Shown: positions 27,093-35,290 of the stretch, in pieces | Numbering within the stretch: the stretch's first letter is position 1 | Layout of the letters: every line of letters begins with the position of its first letter | Assembly: GCF_004352915.1 (NCBI RefSeq) | Contig: NZ_SJSY01000073.1 | Location: 248,001 to 312,000, forward strand | From: Flavobacterium zhairuonense | GTDB taxonomy: Bacteria; Bacteroidota; Bacteroidia; Flavobacteriales; Flavobacteriaceae | Length of the DNA: 64,000 nt | Direction: 5' to 3' | Program-made: the position numbers and the translations under genes | The notes under the pieces: model-generated | What the model was told of the DNA's origin: nothing | The model's database searches: none | What the model saw: only the letters and a program-made list of their open reading frames with translations

Positions 27093-27302
27093 TTAATCTT
27101 CCCAACCACAAAGAGTCAAACCGTATCCTTGAGCTTTTTTAAGGGTAACCTTTGTAATTTCATGATTACAAGAACTTAGTCCGCGGCAGTTTGCATTATA
27201 ATGATATTTCTTGGCACCTGTTGGACCGCATAAATATACTGTCGTTTCGGGAGGACAAAATGAAGTTAAAAAAACGAAGAGAAGTAATAAAGTATATTTC
27301 AT
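27093..27302 (-). CDS. Small cysteine-rich secreted protein
   Basis: A 69-residue protein with a hydrophobic signal (residues 1-15). The mature part has cysteines in CGPTG, the pair NCRGLSSCNH, and LCGWED at the end. The YHYNANCRGLS segment resembles a short conserved motif I have seen in small flavobacterial hypothetical proteins, but I know no function. It lies 12 bases downstream of the lipoprotein gene at 27315 and is probably co-transcribed. Confidence 0.7.
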   Translation of the reverse strand: MKYTLLLLFVFLTSFCPPETTVYLCGPTGAKKYHYNANCRGLSSCNHEITKVTLKKAQGYGLTLCGWED

Positions 27303-27314
27303 TTTTCATCTAAT

Positions 27315-27725
27315 TTATTTTACTACTAATTGATATTCATTTCTGTTATTATCAAACGCTTTTAATTTTCCATGAGAAATCCATTCTGTACAAATTTCTA
27401 GCTCAGGAATACTATCTGTTATTAAAATTCCTGCACCATATTTTCCTTGAACATTTATATTTCCAAAAACTGAATCGCCTCTTGTATTAATTCCTTTTAC
27501 ATCATAATTGTATTCGTAATGACCTGGAATTCCAGTGCGGTATTCATATTGATAAGTTTTATTTACGTGATAAGTTTTAGCTTCTTCTGGTGTAATGGTT
27601 TTTCGGTCGTCTGCGGTAACTGATTCCTTATAAAACGTATTGATGTGCTGTGGAGGCAGAGCACCAGATTTTTTGCAAGAATAAAACGTAAATAATAAAA
27701 GCAAGATGAGGTATTTTTTTTGCAT
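27315..27725 (-). CDS. Small lipoprotein of unknown function
   Basis: A 136-residue protein with an SPII signal and lipobox FYSC (residues 14-17). The mature domain is tyrosine-rich and strand-rich (YHVNKTYQYEYRTGIPGHYEYNYD type), with a C-terminal FDNNRNEYQLVVK. I recognise no family. It is the first gene of a probable two-gene unit with the cysteine-rich protein. Confidence 0.7.
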   Translation of the reverse strand: MQKKYLILLLLFTFYSCKKSGALPPQHINTFYKESVTADDRKTITPEEAKTYHVNKTYQYEYRTGIPGHYEYNYDVKGINTRGDSVFGNINVQGKYGAGILITDSIPELEICTEWISHGKLKAFDNNRNEYQLVVK

Positions 27726-27820
27726 AGGCTATCAGGTATTTAGGTTGGAGTTAGAAGCTTTATTTAGTTGCTAAATCTAATTAAGATGGAGTTTATTAAG
27801 ATAAGTACTTATACGTGATT

Positions 27821-28876
27821 TTATTCTGTTTCGTAAATTGCGACTGTGTCTAATAACTCTTTTTCAAATTGATAAATATCATCAATTGATGAAATTGAAA
27901 TTTTAGATTCGATTTTATTATCATTAAAAAGACTTATATATTTTTTACCACCATTAAGATGTAGTCTGCATAAAGGTTTACGATTATTATCGTCTAGTAA
28001 AATTCCAAAATAGGATTGCGTATCGCGATAAACAATTCTGTTAATTGAGAGTTTTCGACGTAAAATGGCAACCACTATTCGATAACCGTCAAGTTCTTCT
28101 TCAGTTGTATTAATTTTATTGTCGTCTTCAATAACTGAAATTTCTTCGACTTGCTGTTTGATTGTTTCTTTAGTTAAAGCGGCATTTAAACGATCATTAA
28201 TTTTATCATTGATAAATTGATTTACTGATTTTTGAACCAAGTCTTTAAATTCATCAACAACTTTTTCAGTCAGTCTTCCTGCGTAAACTTTATTGGCAAA
28301 AAGTTTTGTAAAATCATTTGAAGGATTTTCTAATTCTGCACTTATCTGCTTTTTTATTTCTTTAATGTATTTTAGAGAACTTGCATTACTTACAATATTA
28401 TTGACATCAAAATTGGCTTTATGAAATTTTGCAATTTCGTTTATTGTATTTTCTTTTAGATTGCTGATGTCAAATTCTAAAAATGGTTTTTCATCCATTT
28501 TGTTTTGATCATCTAAATCGGTAAAAAATTGATACGTAATGCCATTTGTCAAAAGCGCAAACCGGGTTTTTGTAACATGAAAATAACGGAATAACTGCGA
28601 ATTATGAACCGTAAGATTTTCTTTCCAACTTTTGCATTCTACAATTATAATAGGCTCTCCATTTTGAAAAATAGCATAATCAACTTTCTCTCCTTTTTTC
28701 AGTCCAAGATCTGCGGTAAATTCAGGAACTACTTCTAACGGATTAAAAGCGTCATAACCCAAAATATGTATGAAAGGCAACACAAAAGCATGTTTTGTAG
28801 ATTCTTCCGTTTCAATTTTACTTTTTAGCTGATTTATCTTATCGGCAAGCGATTTTAATTGAATATTCATTTCCAT
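27821..28876 (-). CDS. Stand-alone nuclease-like protein with type I restriction HsdR N-terminal domain
   Basis: A 351-residue protein. Residues 20-150 are the HsdR_N/PD-(D/E)xK nuclease domain with D66 in KVDYAIF and E80-x-K82 in IIIVECKSW, the expected catalytic core. The rest is a helical linker (150-230) and a C-terminal domain (270-350, RIVVAILRRKLS to the end). No helicase motifs and no methylase or specificity gene are nearby, so it is not a type I restriction system. The ATG at 28870 is an alternative start. The perfect 21-bp inverted repeat overlaps the start codon. Confidence 0.82.
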   Translation of the reverse strand: MEMNIQLKSLADKINQLKSKIETEESTKHAFVLPFIHILGYDAFNPLEVVPEFTADLGLKKGEKVDYAIFQNGEPIIIVECKSWKENLTVHNSQLFRYFHVTKTRFALLTNGITYQFFTDLDDQNKMDEKPFLEFDISNLKENTINEIAKFHKANFDVNNIVSNASSLKYIKEIKKQISAELENPSNDFTKLFANKVYAGRLTEKVVDEFKDLVQKSVNQFINDKINDRLNAALTKETIKQQVEEISVIEDDNKINTTEEELDGYRIVVAILRRKLSINRIVYRDTQSYFGILLDDNNRKPLCRLHLNGGKKYISLFNDNKIESKISISSIDDIYQFEKELLDTVAIYETE

Positions 28877-28939
28877 AAAATATTGATTTTAAGATTAGTT
28901 ATTCAAAAGTAAAACCTGTAAAATCAATATTTTATGGAA
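28871..28939. repeat. Perfect 21-bp inverted repeat over the start codon of the nuclease-like gene
   Basis: Bases 28871-28891 and 28919-28939 are perfect inverted copies (core ttccataaaatattgat) 27 bases apart. The proximal arm includes the ATG at 28876. In RNA this hides the start; in DNA it is a possible dimer operator. The distal arm runs into ggaaatccgtaa (28936-28947), a motif shared with other sites in the window. Confidence 0.85.
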
Positions 28940-28976
28940 ATCCGTAATCGGGTAAAAATTTGTAATCTATTTATAA

Positions 28977-29486
28977 TTAGTGATAAAACGGAGTATCAAT
29001 TGTTGGAGTAAACCATTTTAAAAAATGTTCAAAAATGGTAATTAGAGAAAAAGTAAATAGTATCAATAAAAAACCTTTTAGAAGATAATAACCAATATTT
29101 TCCTTTTCAATCTCAATACTATCTAATCTTTTACCAAATGATAATTGCAGTATTTTTTCAACAGTAAAATAAGATATGAAAGTGAAGAAAAAAGTAAAGC
29201 CAATAAAAATTGTAATTTTTTGCATTGAGATCAAAAATGTATTTTCTATTGTTTTTGAATAGATGATTATTTCAATTGAATTTTCTATTAATTCTAAAGC
29301 AACTTTTAAGAATAAGAAATAAGTAACGAGAATTGAAACATGCCATATAGTATATGAAAGATTTATTTTTTCTTGTTGTTCAGATTTGATGTTTAATTTT
29401 TTTGCTAAAAATTGAATTGACATTAGCATTAATAAAGTTGAAACTATTGCTACAATACATGTAAAAAATAAGCTTTGTTTGTCCAT
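28977..29486 (-). CDS. Small polytopic membrane protein, last gene of the DUF4407/transglutaminase operon
   Basis: A 169-residue protein with four to five membrane helices (about 6-28, 46-68, 84-112 and 132-156) and little else. I recognise no family. It starts 2 bases after the stop of the transglutaminase-like gene, so translation is probably coupled. It is likely a membrane partner of the larger proteins in the operon. Confidence 0.75.
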   Translation of the reverse strand: MDKQSLFFTCIVAIVSTLLMLMSIQFLAKKLNIKSEQQEKINLSYTIWHVSILVTYFLFLKVALELIENSIEIIIYSKTIENTFLISMQKITIFIGFTFFFTFISYFTVEKILQLSFGKRLDSIEIEKENIGYYLLKGFLLILFTFSLITIFEHFLKWFTPTIDTPFYH

Positions 29487-29488
29487 AA

Positions 29489-31234
29489 TTATTTTGATTT
29501 TAAAGATATTCTCCAGTTGTTTAAATTTGAAATTTCATTTGGTATATTTCCAGGTTTAGCATTTGGAGCTGTTGTTTCCCATAGAATATATTTTTGGTTG
29601 TTATAATTATAAGCAGTACCGTTAATTGGCAAATTAATTCCAATTATTGAGTGTCCATAAAATTCACTACTCATAAGTGCAATATCATAATTGTAATGAG
29701 TTAGAATACTGTACAATAATAATGTGCGTGTGTCACAGTCGCCTTTTAGATTTACTAAAAATTCTACAGGAGTATTGATTCCAAATCGTTGATTTCCATT
29801 ACAATCTCCTTTATTGCTTGAAAGATAATTCCTTGTAAAACGATCACTGTATAAATTAGAATTGCACTCTTTATCAAGTACTAAAGCATATGGTATATCT
29901 TGAACAAATGTTACAATCATTTCTGCAAATTGTATTTCGTTTAATTTTTTTGTTTTACCAATACTATCAAAAAGTTGAAGTAGGCTATTAAAATTATTTT
30001 TATCAAATTCTTTTAAATCAAAAATAACCTTATCATAAGCATTCATAGTATTTGAGCTTAAAGGAAGACTTTGCTTGAACAGATGAGCTTTTTTATAATC
30101 ACTTAATTTAATTTTATATTGACCTTCATATTGGTTTCCAGAATAATCTTTCCATGATCTATATCTTGTTATGATACTATCATTTTCAATATTTTGGTCT
30201 TCATGCTTAGTTTCGTCAATGGGAATATACGGAGCTATTTCTTTTGGTGAATCAACAATTAGCGGTTTTGGGTTATATGTATGTGATTGTGTGCTAATAG
30301 AATGAATTAGAGAAGCAATAAATCCAATTAAAAATAATATTCCAATTATTCTAAATAATGGTTTGAAAAATGATCCAAGATTACCTAAAATTAGAATAAT
30401 TGCGAAAAGGGAAATAATATATAAAATGCTTGGAAGCATAAATATTATAAATGCTAATCCGAATAAAATGCCAAGAATGCCAATACCTTGACTTGCGCAC
30501 CCTGGATTATTGCCAATATTATTACGAGATCTAAAATTTAATGGCTGACTATTTTTTAAATATTCCCAATTACCCCAAACATTATCATTATGATTTTTGC
30601 ATTTATATTCTCTTCGTATATAATTGTTTTTAATTTCTGTTTTACCTGTTTCAATATTGCTACATACACAAATTAAAGGAGTTTCTAGAATAGAAGTTAC
30701 TTCATCTTGAGCCAGAATGACTTTTTCTCCGATTTCTCTCGTTTCATCAATAATATATCCTGTAATGTAAGCATTAAAAGATCCGAAAATTTCATCACCT
30801 TCTGTTTGGTGAAGCTTTCTTATTATTTCAAATTCAAATAATTTTGGTTCTAATACATTTACTCCAAATAATTTTTCATTTGCAGTTATTGTAACGGGAA
30901 GATCTTTTGGTAATTTTTCTTTTGGAAATTTATTCCCTTTTATTCTTTTCCTTTTAATAACATTTTCAAAATCTCTAGGAAAAATAAATGGTTCGTTAGC
31001 TCTAAAGTCATCACGACTTTCAGTTGTTACATTTGCTTCATAAATTTCAAAATCAAACAAATCAGCTTTCTCATAATCGTCATCGATTTTGATACCTCTA
31101 TATTTTCCAGAAATAATTCCTTTTAAATATGTCTTTCTTGGTATAAGAATTTCACATGTAATTTTTTTATAGGTTAGATTGTCTTCTCCTACAAAAGTTT
31201 CTTCATTGATGATATTTACTACTTTATCTAGCAT
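29489..31234 (-). CDS. Membrane protein with C-terminal transglutaminase-like domain
   Basis: A 581-residue protein. Residues 1-235 form a soluble, strand-rich domain of the kind that precedes membrane E3-like/GIDE proteins, with cysteines at CVCSN and YKCKN but no RING. Residues 245-315 hold about three membrane helices. The C-terminal part (390-575) has a cysteine protease/transglutaminase triad: C500 in KGDCDTRT, H528 in YGHSIIG, E553 in ILWETT. The enzyme could act as a peptidase or cross-linker, probably outside the membrane. It is the fourth gene of a five-gene operon. Confidence 0.78.
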   Translation of the reverse strand: MLDKVVNIINEETFVGEDNLTYKKITCEILIPRKTYLKGIISGKYRGIKIDDDYEKADLFDFEIYEANVTTESRDDFRANEPFIFPRDFENVIKRKRIKGNKFPKEKLPKDLPVTITANEKLFGVNVLEPKLFEFEIIRKLHQTEGDEIFGSFNAYITGYIIDETREIGEKVILAQDEVTSILETPLICVCSNIETGKTEIKNNYIRREYKCKNHNDNVWGNWEYLKNSQPLNFRSRNNIGNNPGCASQGIGILGILFGLAFIIFMLPSILYIISLFAIILILGNLGSFFKPLFRIIGILFLIGFIASLIHSISTQSHTYNPKPLIVDSPKEIAPYIPIDETKHEDQNIENDSIITRYRSWKDYSGNQYEGQYKIKLSDYKKAHLFKQSLPLSSNTMNAYDKVIFDLKEFDKNNFNSLLQLFDSIGKTKKLNEIQFAEMIVTFVQDIPYALVLDKECNSNLYSDRFTRNYLSSNKGDCNGNQRFGINTPVEFLVNLKGDCDTRTLLLYSILTHYNYDIALMSSEFYGHSIIGINLPINGTAYNYNNQKYILWETTAPNAKPGNIPNEISNLNNWRISLKSK

Positions 31235-31237
31235 TTT

Positions 31238-32785
31238 CTAATCGTTTTCGGGTTTTTGATCATAGAGAAATTCTAGTAGTCCTTTTTCATCATTTGAAGT
31301 CTTTGTAATTAACCTCATTTTAGTTCTAAAAGGAGAATCTAACCAATATTCATATTTAAACATTTCTTCGTCCGTATATTCTTTATTAATAGATCTTACA
31401 ATCTCATTATATTTTTGAATATTAAACTTTTTTAGTTTTTCTAATAGGGGAGCTAATCTATTTAATGATTCTCTGTTGAAATAGGATATATTATGAGATA
31501 ATTTTTTTGTAAAAAGCTTTTTTGAATGGTCGTATTCTTCTAAAATAATGCGATGTTCAATTAACATTCTTTGAAAATAATAATCTGATGTACTAATACT
31601 ATTTATGTTTACTGATTTTATTTTATTTTCTAACCAATTAAAATTAGTTGTGTTTATAAGTTCTTGCCTTAATTTGATAATATCTGATTCGTTAGTTTCT
31701 TTGGTCTTGAATATTCTCGAACATAAATCACGAGCTTTATATTTAAAATAGATTGGTAGTAAGAATATTAAACAAACTACTGTTGTAACAATCCATGAAA
31801 TTGGATTTCCAGTAAATAATAACTGAATTGTTTTTACATAAAAATTACTTTTATCTAAAAGAATATTTAAAGAATTGTAGTTGTCAATTTTATTTGTGAC
31901 TAAAGCATTTAGTTTTATTTTGAAGCTATCAAAATCTGTTTTAAGAGAACCTTCTACAGCTATAGAGTTGATATCTATTAGAAAATCCTGATCTGATGTT
32001 AATTCATTGTCTAGCAAATTTTCAAGGTCATTTAATATTTTTGCTTTCTGTAATTCTTCTTTATTGCTTAAACTAAATTTGTTATCAATTTTATTAAATT
32101 CAGCTAATTGCTTTGTTGCCTTGATAATAAATAAACTATCTGTTTTAATTTTTAAATCGATTACACCAATTTGTTTTTTTAAAGAGTTTACTTCTCTATA
32201 GCCTACTTTGCTGATAATTTTAGAATTGAAGTCTTTTTGATTTAGAAGCTCTTCTTTAATTAATTGTTTATTTGTTAATGTATATAGTTTAATTCTTTCC
32301 GAAATCTTATGTTTTTCAATGTCACTTTGTACTGAGAAAGAAAGAAGAGATACATTTAAAGGCTGGGCAATAATAATAGCTAGTAAAGCCATAAAGCCAA
32401 TTCTCAAAATCATAGAAAGATTTAAAGAACTGTTTTGGTTCGGATTTATTTCTTCGAAATTGTTATTAGAACTTTTATTCTTTTTTCTTTTTGATGATAA
32501 AGGGATTATTGCTGGTGAGATAGTATGAAGTAACAATAAATACATATTGACAACTACTGCTCCCCAAATAAGACCAATGATGATGCCAAAAATGTGAGCT
32601 CCGTTAAATAATGAAATAATGAAAAATGTTGCACTGAAAAAGCATCCAATAAATATCAGAAGAACAAAAAAGCCAAGTAAAGCAAATCTTTTCTGGATTC
32701 GTTTATTACATCTTTTTAAAATGTAATTATCTTCTCCAGAACAGGTAAATAAAAAAAGCCGAATTTCGTTAACTGCTTTGTTCAT
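31238..32785 (-). CDS. DUF4407-like membrane protein, divergent paralogue
   Basis: A 515-residue protein that starts LFLFTCSGEDNYILKRC, parallel to LWKCAGGDRYLLERA in the upstream DUF4407 protein. Helices lie at about 30-58, 62-90 and 125-150, then a long coiled-coil segment (155-310), a further helix (about 318-345) and a charged C-terminal helical domain. The architecture equals DUF4407 but the sequence has diverged. It overlaps the upstream gene by 17 bases and is 3 bases from the next. Confidence 0.72.
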   Translation of the reverse strand: MNKAVNEIRLFLFTCSGEDNYILKRCNKRIQKRFALLGFFVLLIFIGCFFSATFFIISLFNGAHIFGIIIGLIWGAVVVNMYLLLLHTISPAIIPLSSKRKKNKSSNNNFEEINPNQNSSLNLSMILRIGFMALLAIIIAQPLNVSLLSFSVQSDIEKHKISERIKLYTLTNKQLIKEELLNQKDFNSKIISKVGYREVNSLKKQIGVIDLKIKTDSLFIIKATKQLAEFNKIDNKFSLSNKEELQKAKILNDLENLLDNELTSDQDFLIDINSIAVEGSLKTDFDSFKIKLNALVTNKIDNYNSLNILLDKSNFYVKTIQLLFTGNPISWIVTTVVCLIFLLPIYFKYKARDLCSRIFKTKETNESDIIKLRQELINTTNFNWLENKIKSVNINSISTSDYYFQRMLIEHRIILEEYDHSKKLFTKKLSHNISYFNRESLNRLAPLLEKLKKFNIQKYNEIVRSINKEYTDEEMFKYEYWLDSPFRTKMRLITKTSNDEKGLLEFLYDQKPEND

Positions 32786-34013
32786 TTTTCTCGATTGAAT
32801 TTATATAAGCATCCAGATTATTATCTATTTTACTCATTTCTCTTTCTTTATATTTTTTTACAGCGTATTCTGTAAGTTCTTTTTGAATTTCAGTAACTTT
32901 TATTTTTTCAAAAATTAACTTTTCAGCTTCATGATTAACTACCAAATGTTTTTCAACTCCCTGTTTGTCTTTGTAATAATCATATTTTACTTCAATCCCG
33001 TATTCTGCCTTAATTAATTCATCACGATTTTCTGCTAAATAGTCATAGGTAGTTTTGGTTAGCATTAACTTGAAAAAAATAGGAGTAAGTTCTATTGCCA
33101 TGAACAGTAAGGTGATAAAAAGAGAAATCCAGAAACCAGCTACTTCATGAGCAATTTTTATACGTTCAAGCAAACCATCGAGACCATTGGCTATTTTAGT
33201 ATTATCACTCCTTTCTTTATCTTTTTCTAATCGCAACTGTTTCTTTTTAGTATTTAAATCATTTAGTTCTGACTTATTTATTTCATCGAATCTATTTAAT
33301 TCTGCTTCTAGTTTTTCTTGTTGAACTTTTAAAGCTCTTGCTACAGGACCTTCTCCTTGTCCTCTGCCTCCCAGACCTTCAGAGGTTTCTTTTCGATATT
33401 GAGCTTCATAATCTTTAATTCGATTGAGTAAATCGGCTCTTTGATTTTCAATTTTTCCGAAATCACCTAGTAAAAGTTTTTCTCTTTCGGCATATGTTTT
33501 ATCAACCTTTGATTGATATTCTACTTGTTGTTCAAGTTGCTTTTCTCGTAATTTTATATCAATTTCTGTTTTGAACATTCGGATTTCTACGGGTTTTGAA
33601 ATTGTCATGGCTATAATCATTCCCATTAAAATTCTAGGTAGAGCACTTTTTAATTCTCCTATAGTTATGGCTTCAGTTCCATCTCCTTTTCCCGTACTTG
33701 TTACAATAAATCGGTCAATATTGAATATCATTAATCCCCAAACAATTCCAAAAAAGATAGCGATACAAATAGTTTGTAAATCAATAGGATTATCGATTGC
33801 AGATCCTCTGGGTTCGAATATGGTATAAAAGGCATAACCTCCTGCAATACCGGCTAAAGCACCAGTCGCAAAAACAATTCCTCCTAAACACATATATTTT
33901 ATTTGATCAGAATAGGTAGCTCTTTCAAGTAAATAGCGATCGCCACCCGCACATTTCCATAAAAATCGCATTAATGCACTCGATTCCGGTAGTTTGTAAT
34001 ATTCTCGTGTCAT
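32769..34013 (-). CDS. DUF4407 domain membrane protein
   Basis: A 414-residue protein with three N-terminal helices (about 38-65, 85-102 and 127-145), a long charged coiled coil (150-275, EQQVEYQSKVDKTYAEREK) with a glycine-rich break, a fourth helix (about 285-310) and a cytoplasmic tail. This is the usual DUF4407 layout; the family has no known function. The coiled coil should project from the membrane, so a sensor or scaffold role is possible. It overlaps the upstream gene by 4 bases. Confidence 0.82.
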   Translation of the reverse strand: MTREYYKLPESSALMRFLWKCAGGDRYLLERATYSDQIKYMCLGGIVFATGALAGIAGGYAFYTIFEPRGSAIDNPIDLQTICIAIFFGIVWGLMIFNIDRFIVTSTGKGDGTEAITIGELKSALPRILMGMIIAMTISKPVEIRMFKTEIDIKLREKQLEQQVEYQSKVDKTYAEREKLLLGDFGKIENQRADLLNRIKDYEAQYRKETSEGLGGRGQGEGPVARALKVQQEKLEAELNRFDEINKSELNDLNTKKKQLRLEKDKERSDNTKIANGLDGLLERIKIAHEVAGFWISLFITLLFMAIELTPIFFKLMLTKTTYDYLAENRDELIKAEYGIEVKYDYYKDKQGVEKHLVVNHEAEKLIFEKIKVTEIQKELTEYAVKKYKEREMSKIDNNLDAYINSIEKNEQSS

Positions 34014-34534
34014 ATAAATTCGTTTTGGTTATAAGTATTATGTTTGAAATTAATTGCTTGATATTTTATATTAACTTTTGCTGTTTCTATTTCTGGTTTT
34101 GAAATAGAAATCTCGATTAGAGGATGAGTTAATCGAGGAATTAGATTCTCTTTCAGATTTAAGGAAAGATTTGAAAAATTTGTTTTGAAACTTTGGTTTT
34201 CTATTTTTAGCGTTGGCTCAAATTTTAGCGAATATTTCTTTTTTCTAAAAAAACCATGAATTACTATATCCATGCTTGGAGATATATTTTCTAGATTGAA
34301 AATTTTGATGCTCTTTTCTAAAGTTTTTTTATTGTTAAATGAATACCACAAAGCATTATCAAATTCATAATCAATTATAATAAAGCTATTTCTAAACAAA
34401 TGATTTGTTTCGTAGTTTAATTTTAATAGCTCAATATTTTTATTTTTCTTAAAAAGAATAATTAGAAATCTGATCAATACTGTTTTAGTAAAGGCTATCT
34501 GTTTGAATAAATATTTTAGATGGTGTGAAATCAA
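34010..34534 (-). CDS. Unknown protein, first gene of the DUF4407 operon
   Basis: A 174-residue protein. The first 30 residues are hydrophobic and basic (FTKTVLIRFLIILFKKNKN), perhaps a membrane anchor or peripheral helix. The rest is strand-rich and without recognisable motifs. It overlaps the DUF4407 gene by 4 bases, which supports it as a real gene and as the start of a five-gene operon ending at 28977. Confidence 0.68.
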   Translation of the reverse strand: MISHHLKYLFKQIAFTKTVLIRFLIILFKKNKNIELLKLNYETNHLFRNSFIIIDYEFDNALWYSFNNKKTLEKSIKIFNLENISPSMDIVIHGFFRKKKYSLKFEPTLKIENQSFKTNFSNLSLNLKENLIPRLTHPLIEISISKPEIETAKVNIKYQAINFKHNTYNQNEFI

Positions 34535-34626
34535 AATTAAAAGGCTTTAAGATATATGATATTAAATAAAACTAATTAGAATTGAGTCCTTCAGAAAGAG
34601 TACAAATACCTGATTTCATATTATGA

Positions 34627-34920
34627 TTAATTAATTAACCTTTCAGCAATTTCTTCTCTGTCAATTATGATTTGAGAAGGAAGAATCATTTCAATTTTAT
34701 TGTCTATTGGATTTTGAAAAATGGTAAAATTTCCTCTGCAGTTTTTATATCGAAATCGGAATGCTTTCAGACCATTTATGAAACCTTCCTTTTGAGTCGT
34801 TTCAAAAACATAATTGGAGCAAGATTTCTTAAAAATGCATTTTCTTCTTTTAGATTGAGGAATTAATATCCAATACAATTGAATAAGTAATAGAACGAAA
34901 TATTTCATTTTATTTTTCAA
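34627..34920 (-). CDS. YidD-like membrane protein insertion factor family protein
   Basis: A 97-residue protein with an N-terminal hydrophobic stretch and the YidD pattern: RRKCIFKKSCSNYVFETT (cysteine, then SCSxY), followed by KEGFINGLKAFRFRYKNCR. YidD is normally beside rnpA, yidC or rpmH; none are here, and the sequence differs from the canonical form (KKSC for FxPSC), so this is probably a paralogue with another job. It overlaps the upstream DUF4177-like gene by 11 bases. Confidence 0.75.
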   Translation of the reverse strand: MKNKMKYFVLLLIQLYWILIPQSKRRKCIFKKSCSNYVFETTQKEGFINGLKAFRFRYKNCRGNFTIFQNPIDNKIEMILPSQIIIDREEIAERLIN

Positions 34921-35140
34921 AAACGATTAAGTGTGTGAAAAGTGTTTGTGCAGGTCTTGCTCCAATTCCAAAACATCCTAATTCTGCATGAACAAAAGTT
35001 GTAATGTTTTCTACTCGGACATATTTCCATCCTTTATCAGTATGATATTTTATCGCACTTTCTAATTGTTCTGCAATTTGTACAGATGCGTCTTTCTTTA
35101 AATCGATTGAAGCGGCAAATGGTATTACTTTGTGTTCCAT
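34910..35140 (-). CDS. Small DUF4177-like protein
   Basis: A 76-residue soluble protein. The core IAEQLESAIKYHTDKGWKYVRVENI has the 'helix then GWE-like strand' pattern of DUF4177 proteins, which usually share this size. It ends THLIVFEK. It overlaps the YidD-like gene by 11 bases. The function is unknown. Confidence 0.68.
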   Translation of the reverse strand: MEHKVIPFAASIDLKKDASVQIAEQLESAIKYHTDKGWKYVRVENITTFVHAELGCFGIGARPAQTLFTHLIVFEK

Positions 35141-35201
35141 AATTTTTTTTAAATTTTAATTAGTTGATTAATAACCCAAAAGTAAAATCAATAAAACCAG
35201 T

Positions 35202-35230
35202 ATTTTACGGAAATCCATAATCCGTAAAAT
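35202..35230. promoter_or_regulatory. Palindromic motif upstream of the DUF4177-like gene
   Basis: attttacgga (35202-35211) and tccgtaaaat (35221-35230) are a perfect inverted repeat around aatccataa. The stretch ccaaaagtaaaa to ggaaatcc before it parallels the region upstream of the nuclease-like gene (28910-28950), so the two units may share a regulator. Confidence 0.5.
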
Positions 35231-35243
35231 TTTAAATTTCGGC

Positions 35244-35270
35244 AATAAAAAAAGCCCCCGAAGGAGCTTT
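35244..35270 (-). terminator. Terminator of cassette operon copy 3 with UUCG loop
   Basis: On the minus strand aaagctcc-ttcg-ggggcttt (35251-35270) forms an 8-bp stem with one G-U pair and a stable UUCG loop, followed by seven T. It lies 20 bases after the response regulator stop. Confidence 0.85.
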
Positions 35271-35290
35271 AAAATAGGAATAACAGGAAT

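Noticed and set aside
27821..34534. Complete restriction-modification or known anti-phage system
   Set aside because: Only an HsdR-N-type nuclease domain is present; no methylase, specificity subunit, helicase or hallmark gene of a named defence system was seen.
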